Shown in pieces: positions 56,440-64,000 of a DNA stretch of 64,000 nucleotides; position 1 is the first letter of the stretch, and every line of letters begins with the position of its first letter. A program made the translations under genes and the position numbers. The notes under the pieces are model-generated. The model searched no databases. It was not told where the DNA came from and saw only the letters and a list, made by a program, of their open reading frames with translations. Origin of the DNA: Natronobacterium haloterrestre (GTDB lineage: Archaea > Halobacteriota > Halobacteria > Halobacteriales > Natrialbaceae). The stretch spans positions 20,632 to 84,631 of the forward strand of contig NZ_FOKW01000015.1 in assembly GCF_900112205.1 (NCBI RefSeq), written 5' to 3'.

Positions 56440-57063
56440 ATGCCAGGACACGCCTTTCTGAGGGGACCGAACGTCGCCCTTCGACCGATGGAACGAACCG
56501 AATGCGACCGGGCCGCTCTGTGCCGCGTCAGGAACGAACCGGCGTTCCGACGCACCCTCGGGTTCGACAAGCCCTGGCCGGGGTCGCGAGTCGACGCCTT
56601 CCTCGAGTCCGTCGCCACGGACGACTCGAGCAGCAACCTCTTCGTCTGCCCGTCCCACGAACGACGCTCCGACGACGGGCGGACGAGGTCGGAAACGGCC
56701 GGGGGTGAAGACGGTGGGTCGGAACGCGGGAGCGAGGAGACCGTCTCCGGCGCGGTGAACCTGTTCGACGTCGACGGGACCGCGGGGACGCTGAGTTACT
56801 GGCTCTTCGACGAATACAGGGGTCGCGGGTACGCAACCGAAGCGGTGTCGCTGCTGGTCGAACACGCGTTCGAGGAACTCGGGCTCCACAGGGTAGAGGC
56901 CGAGGTGTTCGACGGAAACGACCCGTCACGGCGGCTCCTGGAGCGGGTCGGGTTCGTCGGCGAAGGGGTTTCGCGCGAGGCTCGGTTCACGGGGGGCGAG
57001 TTCCGCGACGTCCACCGATTCGGGCTGCTGGCACCCGAGTGGGACGGTCGGGGGGAACCATGA
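56440..57063 (+). CDS. GNAT N-acetyltransferase (RimJ/RimL-like)
   Basis: A 207-residue GNAT. The acetyl-CoA-binding motif A is RGRGYATEAVSLLVEHAFEELGLHRVEA, with SYWLFDEYRG before it and the final NDPSRRLLERVGFVGEG. A low-complexity Ser/Glu/Gly-rich insert (about 75-105) interrupts the N-terminal half, which is unusual for the family. It may acetylate protein N-termini or a small amine. The stop overlaps the IMPase start (ATGA, 57060-57063). Confidence 0.9.
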   Translation: MPGHAFLRGPNVALRPMERTECDRAALCRVRNEPAFRRTLGFDKPWPGSRVDAFLESVATDDSSSNLFVCPSHERRSDDGRTRSETAGGEDGGSERGSEETVSGAVNLFDVDGTAGTLSYWLFDEYRGRGYATEAVSLLVEHAFEELGLHRVEAEVFDGNDPSRRLLERVGFVGEGVSREARFTGGEFRDVHRFGLLAPEWDGRGEP

Positions 57064-57836
57064 CTACGGACCCAGACGGAATCGAGGCCGTCGCCCGCGC
57101 CGCCGTGTTGGCCGGCGGGGCGGAGCTTCGAGATCGGTACCGGGACGGCGACGACGATGGCGACTACGGCGCTCACGACGTGAAGGCGGCTGCCGACGAA
57201 GCCGCCGAGGCGCGGATGCTCCCGCTCGTCCGCCGGGCGTTCCCCGCCCACGAGGTATTCGCCGAGGAGGCCGGGGAGTTCGACGGGACCGAGCCGTATC
57301 GCTGGATAATCGACCCGCTGGACGGCACCAACAACTTCGCGGCGGGACTGCCCACCTTCGGCTCCTCCGTTGCGGTCCGTCGGGAAGGCGACCCACTACT
57401 GGCGGCCGTCCACCTGCCGGCAACCGACGAGACCTACCTCGCGCGCCGGAACGCGGGCGTTCGCTACGACGGGGAACGCGTGACCGCCGACAGCGACGTG
57501 CCCATCGAGGGTGCCACGGTCGCGACCATCGTCGGCCGCGACGTCCCCCGTAGCCCCGACCTCGGTCGTCGGGCCGACGAAATCCGCGAGGCACTGGACG
57601 ACACGGTCAAGCGCGTTCTCGATAGCTGGGCCCCGACCGTCCACTCGAGTCTGTTCGCCCGTGGCCGGATCGAGGGGCTCGTCCAGTTCCACCCGGACGA
57701 GGAAGAGCAGGCGGTCACCGAACTGCTCGCAGCGGAGGCCGGCGGGGCGACCCGTCGGGACGGCCCCCTGTACGTCGCGGGCTGTGACGAGGAGACCCTG
57801 GCTGCGCTCTGGGCGGCAGTCGACCGAGCACGATAG
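57060..57836 (+). CDS. Inositol-monophosphatase-family phosphatase
   Basis: A 258-residue IMPase/FBPase-like enzyme. Metal-binding acidic residues are in FAEEAGE (Glu69/70) and WIIDPLDGTNNF (Asp85, Asp88); the C-terminal GG motif is replaced by EAGGATRRDG. In archaea such proteins act on inositol-1-phosphate, fructose-1,6-bisphosphate or sugar phosphates. The ATG at 57060 overlaps the GNAT stop; the two are coupled. Confidence 0.9.
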   Translation: MTTDPDGIEAVARAAVLAGGAELRDRYRDGDDDGDYGAHDVKAAADEAAEARMLPLVRRAFPAHEVFAEEAGEFDGTEPYRWIIDPLDGTNNFAAGLPTFGSSVAVRREGDPLLAAVHLPATDETYLARRNAGVRYDGERVTADSDVPIEGATVATIVGRDVPRSPDLGRRADEIREALDDTVKRVLDSWAPTVHSSLFARGRIEGLVQFHPDEEEQAVTELLAAEAGGATRRDGPLYVAGCDEETLAALWAAVDRAR

Positions 57837-58001
57837 CTCCCGGGCTCGAGGCGGGACGTCCGTCCTGCGGTTCGACGGGACGCTCCGGTCGTCCACGCGC
57901 CGTACCTACAACGGGAAACAGTCCGCCGAAGGCGGTGACCGCTCCGAACGGGCACCCAGCGTGATCGAGCGTGATGGGGCGGAGAGCGTAGTACGCGGTA
58001 C

Positions 58002-59297
58002 TCATCCGAGCGCCGCGACGGTCGACCAGGCACCGTGTCGGACGGTCCAGAAGCCGACGAAGATCGAGCCGTCGCCGATAACGGGCGCCCGTGCCGTCCC
58101 CTCGTGCTCGAACGTCCAGCGGGGACTCCCGGTCGCCTTCTCGATCGCAGTCACCGTCGCCGGCGAGTGGGTTCCCTTCCCGTCGCCGGTCTCGCGCTGA
58201 CTGACGGCGACGACGTGTTCGTCCCCGACGGCGATCGGTTCGCGACACTGCCCCGCTATCGACGCCACCCAGTCGTGCTCTCCTGTCCGACGATCGAGCG
58301 CGAGAACCTGCCCCTCTCGAGTCGCAGCGTAGACGCGCTCGTCGTCCGCGGCGACCGGACCGATCACGTTCCCGTGCTCCGACCGATACTCCCACTCGAC
58401 CGTCCCCGTCCGCAGATCGACGGCGTGGATCGTCTCCCCGGATCGGAAGACCACGTGCTCGCCCGCCGCGGCGGGGGTGAACGACTCGCGGGACATCCCG
58501 TCGTACCCGCCCGGGATCGGGAGGGACTGCCGCCATCGTTCGGTTCCCTTCGTCCGATCGACGGCGACCGCTTGCAGGGTATCGGTTCCCGGGTCCGGAA
58601 CGACGGCGACGAGCAGTTCGTCGCGGAGGACCGGTTCGTAGTCGATGTCGAGGTGCCGGTCCGAGAGAGGACGGTTCCACTCGAGCGACCCGTCCGAAGC
58701 GTCGAGTCTGAACAGCGAGATCCCCTCACGCGAGAACATTCCGACGGCGTACACCGCGTTCGAATCAACTACGGGGGTCCCCCGTACGGGAACGGGAGTC
58801 TCCGACTTGTCCCCCGGCATCGGCGCCATCGACGTGCTCCATTCGACCCGGTCGGCGACGACGTTCACCGCGGTGAGGCTACTCCCGCCGAAGTACAGTA
58901 CGCCGTCCCTGATCGCGGGTTCGCTGCCGCGACGGCTCCCCGCCCGCACACGGTGTTCCTTCGTCGGGTTACGGCGAAAGAGCACGGTCGAAGTGTCCGC
59001 CCCGGTGCCGGTGACGACGCCGTACTCGGTCGCGACGATGTCGCCCACGTCGTGTTCGGCGACCGTCGTTTCCCACCGGACCTGCGGGGTATCCGAGAGC
59101 GACAGGCTCGCGTTCGGGGCCCGGCCCGTCCGACGGTGATCGCCGCGCCGCATCGTCCAGCCGTCGAGCGGGACGTCGGATAGCCACCGTGGCCTCGAGT
59201 CGCCGGGACGCTTGTCATCGCTCTCGCGTAGACTGGATCGCCAACAGCCGAAAAGGGCCGTCGCTCCGGTTACGGCGAGGAGTTCCCGCCTGTTCAT
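58002..59297 (-). CDS. PQQ/beta-propeller-repeat lipoprotein
   Basis: A 431-residue protein with a lipobox-type start (LAVTGATALFGC) and repeated PQQ_2-type blades: WETTVAEHDVGDIVATEYGVV, VEWSTSMAPMP and VEWEYRSEHGNVIGPVAADDERVYAATREGQVLALDRRTGEHDW. It would fold as an eight-bladed propeller and be anchored outside. The family ranges from quinoprotein dehydrogenases to assembly scaffolds (BamB-like). No PQQ-binding metal site is clear, so a scaffold or binding role is more likely. A strong AT box (AAGTAATATATTATACCG, 59308-59325) precedes the gene. Confidence 0.9.
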   Translation of the reverse strand: MNRRELLAVTGATALFGCWRSSLRESDDKRPGDSRPRWLSDVPLDGWTMRRGDHRRTGRAPNASLSLSDTPQVRWETTVAEHDVGDIVATEYGVVTGTGADTSTVLFRRNPTKEHRVRAGSRRGSEPAIRDGVLYFGGSSLTAVNVVADRVEWSTSMAPMPGDKSETPVPVRGTPVVDSNAVYAVGMFSREGISLFRLDASDGSLEWNRPLSDRHLDIDYEPVLRDELLVAVVPDPGTDTLQAVAVDRTKGTERWRQSLPIPGGYDGMSRESFTPAAAGEHVVFRSGETIHAVDLRTGTVEWEYRSEHGNVIGPVAADDERVYAATREGQVLALDRRTGEHDWVASIAGQCREPIAVGDEHVVAVSQRETGDGKGTHSPATVTAIEKATGSPRWTFEHEGTARAPVIGDGSIFVGFWTVRHGAWSTVAALG

Positions 59298-59486
59298 CGA
59301 ACTACGTCAAGTAATATATTATACCGCTATAAGTATTCCTCGACGACATCTTCGATGCTCGACGGTCCCTTCCCTCGGAGCGGGCTGTGAAACCGCGAAC
59401 TGTCGTGGGCGAACGAATGGATCACGCCGAGAAATTCACTCGTCTGGCCACCCAATGCTATGGGGAACGCGGATCGAAGAGAACCG

Positions 59487-59676
59487 ATGCCCGATGGGGA
59501 CCGGAAAGGGGCCGTCGCCAGATGTCGCTCCTGCAACTCCGCCTACGCCGTGAACACCTGGAGCGATGGAACCGTTCAACCGATCGGGGAGAGATCGGCT
59601 GTGACTGTGGGGATGCCGACTTCGAGATCCTCGGGGACGTAGGTGGCACCGTTCTCGAGGGCGCGTGGGTCGAGTA
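59487..59676 (+). pseudogene. Frameshifted small zinc-ribbon gene
   Basis: The reading frame begins MPDGDRKGAVARCRSCNSAY and reaches DGTVQPIGE; in the next frame the sequence continues GCDCGDADFEILGDVGGTVL to a stop at 59676. The intact paralogue at 63234-63422 has CDSCG...VLPIGARDGCRCGGTSFSRI, matching both halves. The DNA GGGGAGAGATCGG at the junction (59586-59598) would be in frame as GGGGAGATCGG, so a two-base GA slippage is the likely cause. Confidence 0.65.
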
Positions 59677-59678
59677 AT

Positions 59679-59720
59679 CCCTGCCCCTGCCCCTGTCCCT
59701 GTCCCTGTCCCTGTCCCTGA
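59679..59720. repeat. Seven-copy CCCTGT hexamer tract
   Basis: CCCTGC, CCCTGC, CCCTGT (four times) and CCCTGA in a row, just beyond the frameshifted zinc-ribbon gene. A simple slippage-prone repeat; no gene spans it credibly. Confidence 0.9.
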
Positions 59721-59849
59721 CTCCGCCCGTAACGAACGCCTGCGTCGTGAGAACGCCGACTTTCCGGTCGATAGCCGGCGACTCCTCGGAGCACCAGGTC
59801 GTGGCTGGGCTGGGCAACCGGATGACTCCGCAGGTTTCGCCGACGTCGG

Positions 59850-60683
59850 CTACTTCTGGACGTGGCAAACCGCGAGCATGTGTGCCGACATATCGGCGAC
59901 GGTCCGGTCGTTCCGCTGGTGGTCGACCAGTCGACGGATTCGGTCGAATTCCGCGTCGGAACGCCGGGCAGCCTCCTCCCGGAGGGGACCGGCGGAATAG
60001 ACGGAGGCTAACCCTTCCAAACCGACGACCGACTCGACGGAGAGGTCGGCGTCGGCGAGCAACGACTCCAGCTCGTCGGCCCGGAAGAAGTGCGTCTCGG
60101 TGAACAGCGGTTCGCGGTCGCCGAGCAAGTCGACGTCGTAGTCGCCGGATTCGGCCAACTCGGGAAGCAAGTCGAGATGCCTGGGGGTAACGAGGAGAAG
60201 GGTCAGCCAGTTCAGAAGCCCCATCACGGAGACGAAAACCGGTCGACCGGCGGCAGTCACGCGCTCGAGTTCACGGACGCTCCGCGCTCGCCCGTCGGCC
60301 TCGAGGACGTGCGAAAGCGGGCCGCCCAGACAGAGCGTCGCGTCGAACCGACCGCTATCGAGGGGGAGGTCACGAATATCGCCTTCCAGGATCGTGACGC
60401 TCTCCTCGAGGCCGTGCTCCGCGACTTTCTCCCTCGCGATCGCCCGCTGGCCCGCACTGGGTTCGACGAGCGTCACCTCGTAGCCGCGTTCGGCCAGCCA
60501 GATCGTATAACGGCCGGCCCCGCCGCCGGCGTCGAGGACATGTCCCGTCTCCGGAAGGTGGGTCCGAAGGATCTCGACGGTACTTTCCCACTCCAGGCGG
60601 CCGTGAAGGGAGCTCTCGAGCCGTTCCCACTCCTTCTCGTCGTGTTCGTCGTAATAGGTTTCGGGGTCGGGTATCCCGGTCAC
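59850..60683 (-). CDS. Class I SAM methyltransferase
   Basis: A 277-residue methyltransferase starting with GTG (MTGIPDPETYYDEHDEKEWERL). SAM motif I is VLDAGGGAGRYTIWLA (near residue 49), strand 2 VTLVEPSAGQRAIA, motif II LEGDIRDLPLDSGRFDATLCLGG. The C-terminal half has a helix and PLREEAARRSD. Resembles UbiE-like small-molecule methyltransferases; substrate unknown. An AT-rich stretch (CTCGAGTTTTTGTATTTTCG near 60702-60720) lies upstream. Confidence 0.88.
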   Translation of the reverse strand: MTGIPDPETYYDEHDEKEWERLESSLHGRLEWESTVEILRTHLPETGHVLDAGGGAGRYTIWLAERGYEVTLVEPSAGQRAIAREKVAEHGLEESVTILEGDIRDLPLDSGRFDATLCLGGPLSHVLEADGRARSVRELERVTAAGRPVFVSVMGLLNWLTLLLVTPRHLDLLPELAESGDYDVDLLGDREPLFTETHFFRADELESLLADADLSVESVVGLEGLASVYSAGPLREEAARRSDAEFDRIRRLVDHQRNDRTVADMSAHMLAVCHVQK

Positions 60684-60873
60684 AGGGAACAGGTATCGGC
60701 TCGAGTTTTTGTATTTTCGTAACTATTTCTGGAGCGCGTTCGTCTCCGCGGTGCCCATACCCGGAGCATAGCCGGAGACTCGAAGGGAGGATCCGCCCCG
60801 ATACACGCGACGCGACCCTCGTCACGGCTTTCGACATCGGCTACTGGAACCGATCCGGACGAGACGAACGATC

Positions 60874-61620
60874 CTATCGGAACATTCCCCGGATGGGCTC
60901 GTCCTGCTGTTCCTGTGCCTGCTGTAGCTGTTGTGCGACCTGCTGTTTCTGGCGCTGGATCTCCTCGGCCTGTTCGCGAAGTTCGGTGGTGTCGATGTCG
61001 AAGTCGACGAGCGGCTCGAGTGCCGTCTCGATCACGGACCGTGCCGCGGCCGGGTCCGGAAGCCGCGGATCCGCGCGAACGAGCAGCAAAACTGCCGGAA
61101 CGTCCGCCTGATAACAGGCGCTGACGAGTGCACCCGTCACTCCGCTTACGGCACCGGACTCCGGTGCTCGCTCGATGCCGGCGTCCTCGAGTTCGGCTTT
61201 CAGTGCTTCCGTCGTTGCGACGCCGACGACATCGCCCTGCTGGTCCTCGGACTGCGCTGGCGCGCCCGCGAGGAAGATCGCGCGGCTGAAATCGTTCGCC
61301 AGTTCCTCGAGGACGCACCGTCGCAGGTCGGGGAACGCGCTCTTCGGGATTGGAACGTCGCTTTGCAGGGTCATGACGTCCGGTTCCGTGCCGCCGTATA
61401 CGCGTACCGTATCCTGGACGAGCCCGTCAGTGAACGAGGCGACGGGCGGGAACTCGTCGGAGCGGATCGACCCGTACTTCTCGAGTTCGAGCTGGTCTGC
61501 TATCTGGTCGACGGCGATCGACGCAACCAGTCCGTGGCCCGGCAGTCCTTCGATCAGCGTCGGTGACTCCGCATCGAGGTCGGTCGACTGGTGGAACAGC
61601 CCGTCAGCTCTCTCTGACAT
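60874..61620 (-). CDS. PAC2-family (proteasome assembly chaperone-like) protein
   Basis: A 248-residue protein of the PAC2 family. Family features: PTLIEGLPGHGLVASIAVDQIADQL, DEFPPVASFTDGLVQDTVRVYGG, IPIPKSAFPDL-type strand and AVSGVTGALVSACYQADVPAVLLLVRADP. The C-terminus is a Gln-rich coiled coil (EEIQRQKQQVAQQLQQAQEQQ). PAC2-family proteins in archaea often neighbour translation genes; the exact role is not known. ATG 61618-61620. Confidence 0.9.
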   Translation of the reverse strand: MSERADGLFHQSTDLDAESPTLIEGLPGHGLVASIAVDQIADQLELEKYGSIRSDEFPPVASFTDGLVQDTVRVYGGTEPDVMTLQSDVPIPKSAFPDLRRCVLEELANDFSRAIFLAGAPAQSEDQQGDVVGVATTEALKAELEDAGIERAPESGAVSGVTGALVSACYQADVPAVLLLVRADPRLPDPAAARSVIETALEPLVDFDIDTTELREQAEEIQRQKQQVAQQLQQAQEQQDEPIRGMFR

Positions 61621-61697
61621 GGTTCGAGTCGAAGTACGCCCACTCGCCACATATGCCTACGGGACGGTGCCAGTCGTCGATCGCCGAACAGCGACGG

Positions 61698-61988
61698 CTA
61701 CTCGTCCCGGTCGGACAACCGTGAGGAGAGTCGATCGAGACGCTCCTGTATCGACTCCCGTCGCGACTCGGTTTCTCCGGGGCGGTACTCGACCGTCTCG
61801 ATATCGCCGCACTCGACCCCGCCCTCGAGCGTGACCGTGAAGACTGCGCCCTCGTGCCGTCCGTCTGCCGGCAGACGCGTGACGTCGAGGGTGCGTTGCT
61901 CGACCGTCTCGCCGTCCCGCTCGAGCAACAACACCGCCGTCCCCTCGTCGACGATACGATCGAGGGTCGCAGTGTAGGTCTCGGTCAT
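61698..61988 (-). CDS. DUF3006-like small protein
   Basis: A 96-residue protein. An N-terminal beta barrel (YTATLDRIVDEGTAVLLLERDG) is followed by a helix-rich end (RESIQERLDRLSSRLSDRDE). DUF3006 proteins commonly pair with a ComEC/MBL-fold gene, as here: its start overlaps the stop of 61985-63016 (ATGA), so they are co-translated. Confidence 0.85.
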   Translation of the reverse strand: MTETYTATLDRIVDEGTAVLLLERDGETVEQRTLDVTRLPADGRHEGAVFTVTLEGGVECGDIETVEYRPGETESRRESIQERLDRLSSRLSDRDE

Positions 61989-63016
61989 CGTCCCGCTAGT
62001 GGTGCTGTGGGTACGTTAGTTGGATGGGTGAGTGCTGCCTGTTCATCGTCAGCAGGTTTCTCCTCGAGCAGATCGGTCGAATCGGTCGAGAACTCGCGTT
62101 CCGGCTCCACCTCGTAGTCGGTGCCGTCGGTCGTCAGCACGACGTCGCCGTGGACGGCGGTCCAGTAAGTTTCGATGCCGCGATCGGCGTACGCGGCGAG
62201 TACTTCGTCGTGGGGATGGCCGTACTGTGAGTCGTAGCCGCTCGAGACGATCGCAACCTCGGGCCCCACCCGCTCGAGGAACGGGTCGGTCGACGACGTC
62301 GACGAGCCGTGGTGGCCGGCCTGGTACGCGTCGGAACCGAGGGTCGAACCGTGCTCGTCGACCATGCGGCGTTCGGCGTCGGCTCCCACGTCGCCGGTCG
62401 TCAGGTACGTGAACTCGCCGAATTCGAGCCGAAGGGCCACGCTGTTGGAGTGCAGATCGGCCTCGGCGTCACCCGCTGGCGGGTTCAGGACGTCGACGCG
62501 TGCGTCGCCGAACGCGAAGCTATCCCCGTCCTCGACGAGCAGGAGTTCCACCTCGTGTTCCTCGACGGCGTCGAGGTAGTTGTCGTACGTCCGGCTGGTG
62601 TGGGCCACCCCGGAGTCGTACGCCGTTCCGATCCCATCGCGTTCGGTCTCGAAGTGGTCGATAACGGCTGCGTGGCCGCCGATGTGGTCCGCGTGGCCGT
62701 GCGTGGCGACGAGGTGATCGATCCGGTCGATATCCCGGGCCTCCAGATACTCGATCACCTCGGACCCGTCCTGGCGCCAATCGCCGGAGTCGATCAGCAT
62801 CGTTTCGCCGGACGGCTCGACGAGAAGTGTTGCGTCGGCCTGTCCCACGTCGATGTGATGGATCTCCAACTCCCCGTCCATCGAGGCGTCGGCGTCGCCA
62901 CTGGCCCCGTCGTCTATCTCCGGCGCAGCGTCGCCCATCGGTCCGTATTCTCCACCCCCACATCCGGCGAGGACCAGCATCACCGCGAGCAAGACGATCA
63001 AAGCCAGCCGTCTCAT
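61985..63016 (-). CDS. Secreted ComEC-type metallo-beta-lactamase-fold lipoprotein
   Basis: A 343-residue protein. Lipobox LVLAGC at residues 13-18; metallo-beta-lactamase fold with ATHGHADHIGG, ltTGDVG, AGHHGS and VSSGYDSQYGHPHDEV, the ComEC-Rec2-like set. Expected anchored outside as a hydrolase, possibly a nuclease or phosphodiesterase. Acidic linker (residues 22-52) after the anchor. ATG 63014-63016. Paired with DUF3006. Confidence 0.9.
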   Translation of the reverse strand: MRRLALIVLLAVMLVLAGCGGGEYGPMGDAAPEIDDGASGDADASMDGELEIHHIDVGQADATLLVEPSGETMLIDSGDWRQDGSEVIEYLEARDIDRIDHLVATHGHADHIGGHAAVIDHFETERDGIGTAYDSGVAHTSRTYDNYLDAVEEHEVELLLVEDGDSFAFGDARVDVLNPPAGDAEADLHSNSVALRLEFGEFTYLTTGDVGADAERRMVDEHGSTLGSDAYQAGHHGSSTSSTDPFLERVGPEVAIVSSGYDSQYGHPHDEVLAAYADRGIETYWTAVHGDVVLTTDGTDYEVEPEREFSTDSTDLLEEKPADDEQAALTHPTNVPTAPLAGR

Positions 63017-63233
63017 CGTTCCTCTAGTCCGGTTCCGTTCCAATGACCGTTGGGATCGGACGTATCGATCGCTCGAGACGATAGTGGAATCCGACACCCC
63101 GACCACTTCGGACGGTCGCGACGACGACCGCGCAAGTCAACCGACGAGACGTCCACGTCGTGGCCCGTTCTGAGGGTGCGAGTCCTTCGAACTCGAGCCG
63201 GTCCGTTCGATGACGGACGACCCCCGGGTGCCG

Positions 63234-63422
63234 TCAGGCGGTGTCGGACGGGTCCTCGAAATCTTCTTCGTCTATGCGAGAGAACGACGTCCCCCCACAT
63301 CGACAGCCGTCTCGAGCACCGATCGGGAGAACTCTATCGTCGGCCGTTATCGTCGCCGCAAATACCGTACCACAACTATCACAGGCCGCGAGAAAGTCCG
63401 ACGTTTCCGTGTTCTCTTCCAT
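63234..63422 (-). CDS. Small zinc-ribbon protein
   Basis: A 62-residue acidic protein with CDSCG at residues 14-18 and a CRCGG pair near 40-44, forming a zinc ribbon around FAATITADDRVLPIGARDG. ATG 63420-63422. It is the intact counterpart of the frameshifted gene at 59487-59676. Conserved haloarchaeal micro-protein, role unknown. Confidence 0.8.
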   Translation of the reverse strand: MEENTETSDFLAACDSCGTVFAATITADDRVLPIGARDGCRCGGTSFSRIDEEDFEDPSDTA

Positions 63423-63840
63423 CTGATGGTACTTCCAATCACGTTCTACTATTTGATTCTAACACACTCGTTCCCGTGTGAAACGGCCCTGCGCCACGTC
63501 CCGGTGTAACCGAGGTGAGACCAGAAGCCCCACGACTTCGGCACTGTCCGGCGAGCCGTGATCGGGCCGCGGACAACGGCCCACTGAGGAGTCGGCCACT
63601 GATCTCGACAGGCATGATGTCGGCAAGTGTGTGGCGGACTCGAGTCCAGATCCGGATACGGTGTTGTGACCCAGTCTGGCCTCCGACCGGGACGACACAG
63701 ACTGGATCGGACCGACGAGTCTCGATCGGTCGACCACGGCCAGGACTGCTCTGCGCTTTCGTGCTCGCGCGCGTAATCACAATTTACTTTTTCACTCGAG
63801 AACGGTATCGGACCCGACCCCGTCCCTAATGCTTGCTTGG
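63423..63840. other. Intergenic stretch upstream of the rRNA promoter
   Basis: About 420 bp. The overlapping frames on both strands lack haloarchaeal codon bias, and I see no gene. An AT-rich spot (CACAATTTACTTTTTC at 63778-63793) may be another upstream rRNA promoter. Confidence 0.45.
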
Positions 63841-63851
63841 TACTGCCTACC

Positions 63852-63880
63852 TTCGCCGATACAATTCAAGGGCCTTAAGT
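63852..63880 (+). promoter_or_regulatory. 16S rRNA operon promoter
   Basis: TTCGCCGATACAATTCAAG followed by GGCCTTAAGTATGGGCGG resembles haloarchaeal rrn promoters, which carry an upstream TTCG element and a TTAA(G)TA box about 25 bp before the start. The leader that follows supports the call. Confidence 0.7.
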
Positions 63881-63907
63881 ATGGGCGGCGGTTTTGGGTT
63901 AGTAAGA

Positions 63908-64000
63908 AGGAGATGAGGATTCCACCCCTGCGGTCCGCCGTACAGATGGGATCTGATGTTAGCCTTGACAGTTCGGTGACGCCCGATCGGTCCGCGATCG
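63908..64000 (+). ncRNA. Start of the pre-16S rRNA leader (partial)
   Basis: The stretch containing GATTCCACCCCTGCGGTCCG, GATCTGATGTTAGCCTTGAC and GGTTCGGTGACG-type words is the conserved leader seen upstream of 16S rRNA in haloarchaea. The 16S gene itself lies beyond the window end. Recognition is from memory of the conserved leader; a database comparison would confirm. Confidence 0.72.

Noticed and set aside
59679..59720. Functional repeat array
   Set aside because: Simple hexamer slippage tract without a supporting gene or symmetry.
63439..63780. Minus frame of 113 residues before the rRNA promoter
   Set aside because: Basic, Ser/Arg-rich composition and no conserved motif.

Overview
The window is from a haloarchaeon (class Halobacteria). 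It is GC-rich, its proteins are strongly acidic, and exported proteins carry twin-arginine (Tat) signals. Typically haloarchaeal families recur: HTH_10 (Bat-like) regulators, small winged-helix and zinc-ribbon proteins, Orc1/Cdc6, cryptochrome-DASH and PAC2. TATA-like boxes often lie about 25-35 bp before the start codon, as in leaderless archaeal transcripts. The right end looks like the promoter and leader of a 16S rRNA operon, so the window is probably chromosomal (inference).

Layout. 0.2-4.8 kb: a thiol/metal-type cluster with paired Cys-bearing membrane proteins, a Tat-exported DsbA-like thioredoxin, a multicopper oxidase with a Met/Gly/Pro repeat, a methyltransferase and a tiny Cys-rich membrane protein. 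4.9-6.1 kb: class V aminotransferase. 6.4-15.0 kb: a DMSO-reductase-type respiratory operon (four-cluster Fe-S subunit, NrfD anchor, molybdopterin catalytic subunit, TorD-like chaperone) transcribed away from a PAS/GAF/HTH_10 regulator resembling DmsR; a rhodanese/persulfide-dioxygenase-like fusion follows on the other strand. 16.4-20.2 kb: SDR, ArsR-like regulator and S9 peptidase.

20.5-28.4 kb is an AT-richer accessory region with two CPBP membrane proteases, a methyltransferase/membrane-protein pair, a second regulator of the same HTH-zinc family, a PadR-like gene and long stretches without convincing genes. 28.4-34 kb holds a short GlpA-like dehydrogenase, small DNA-binding proteins and a ParA partition locus whose upstream DNA carries palindromes and an array of hexamers at strict 9-bp spacing. 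34.3-36.9 kb is a three-gene ABC importer, followed by a frameshifted IS200/IS605-type tnpB.

38.3-47.3 kb is DNA-metabolism territory: a divergent B-family polymerase with altered polymerase and exonuclease motifs, in an operon with a small coiled-coil protein and a RecA-like protein lacking a normal Walker A; then a second tnpB, a small unknown, Orc1/Cdc6, a membrane protein and a Cry-DASH photolyase. The promoters of the polymerase cassette and of orc share TTCCGGGAA motifs.

47.5-63.4 kb is mixed housekeeping: Bat-like regulators, SDR, a third tnpB, paired 50-residue zinc ribbons, a halolysin-type protease, a third HTH-zinc regulator, a HAD/GNAT/IMPase group, a PQQ-repeat lipoprotein, a frameshifted small zinc ribbon, a methyltransferase, PAC2, DUF3006 and a secreted metallo-beta-lactamase-fold protein. 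The rRNA promoter/leader ends the window.

Main candidates for undescribed biology are the 9-bp-phased partition array with a related site 6 kb away, the PolB/RecA-like cassette with its shared operator, and the operator architecture between the DmsR-like regulator and the molybdoenzyme operon.
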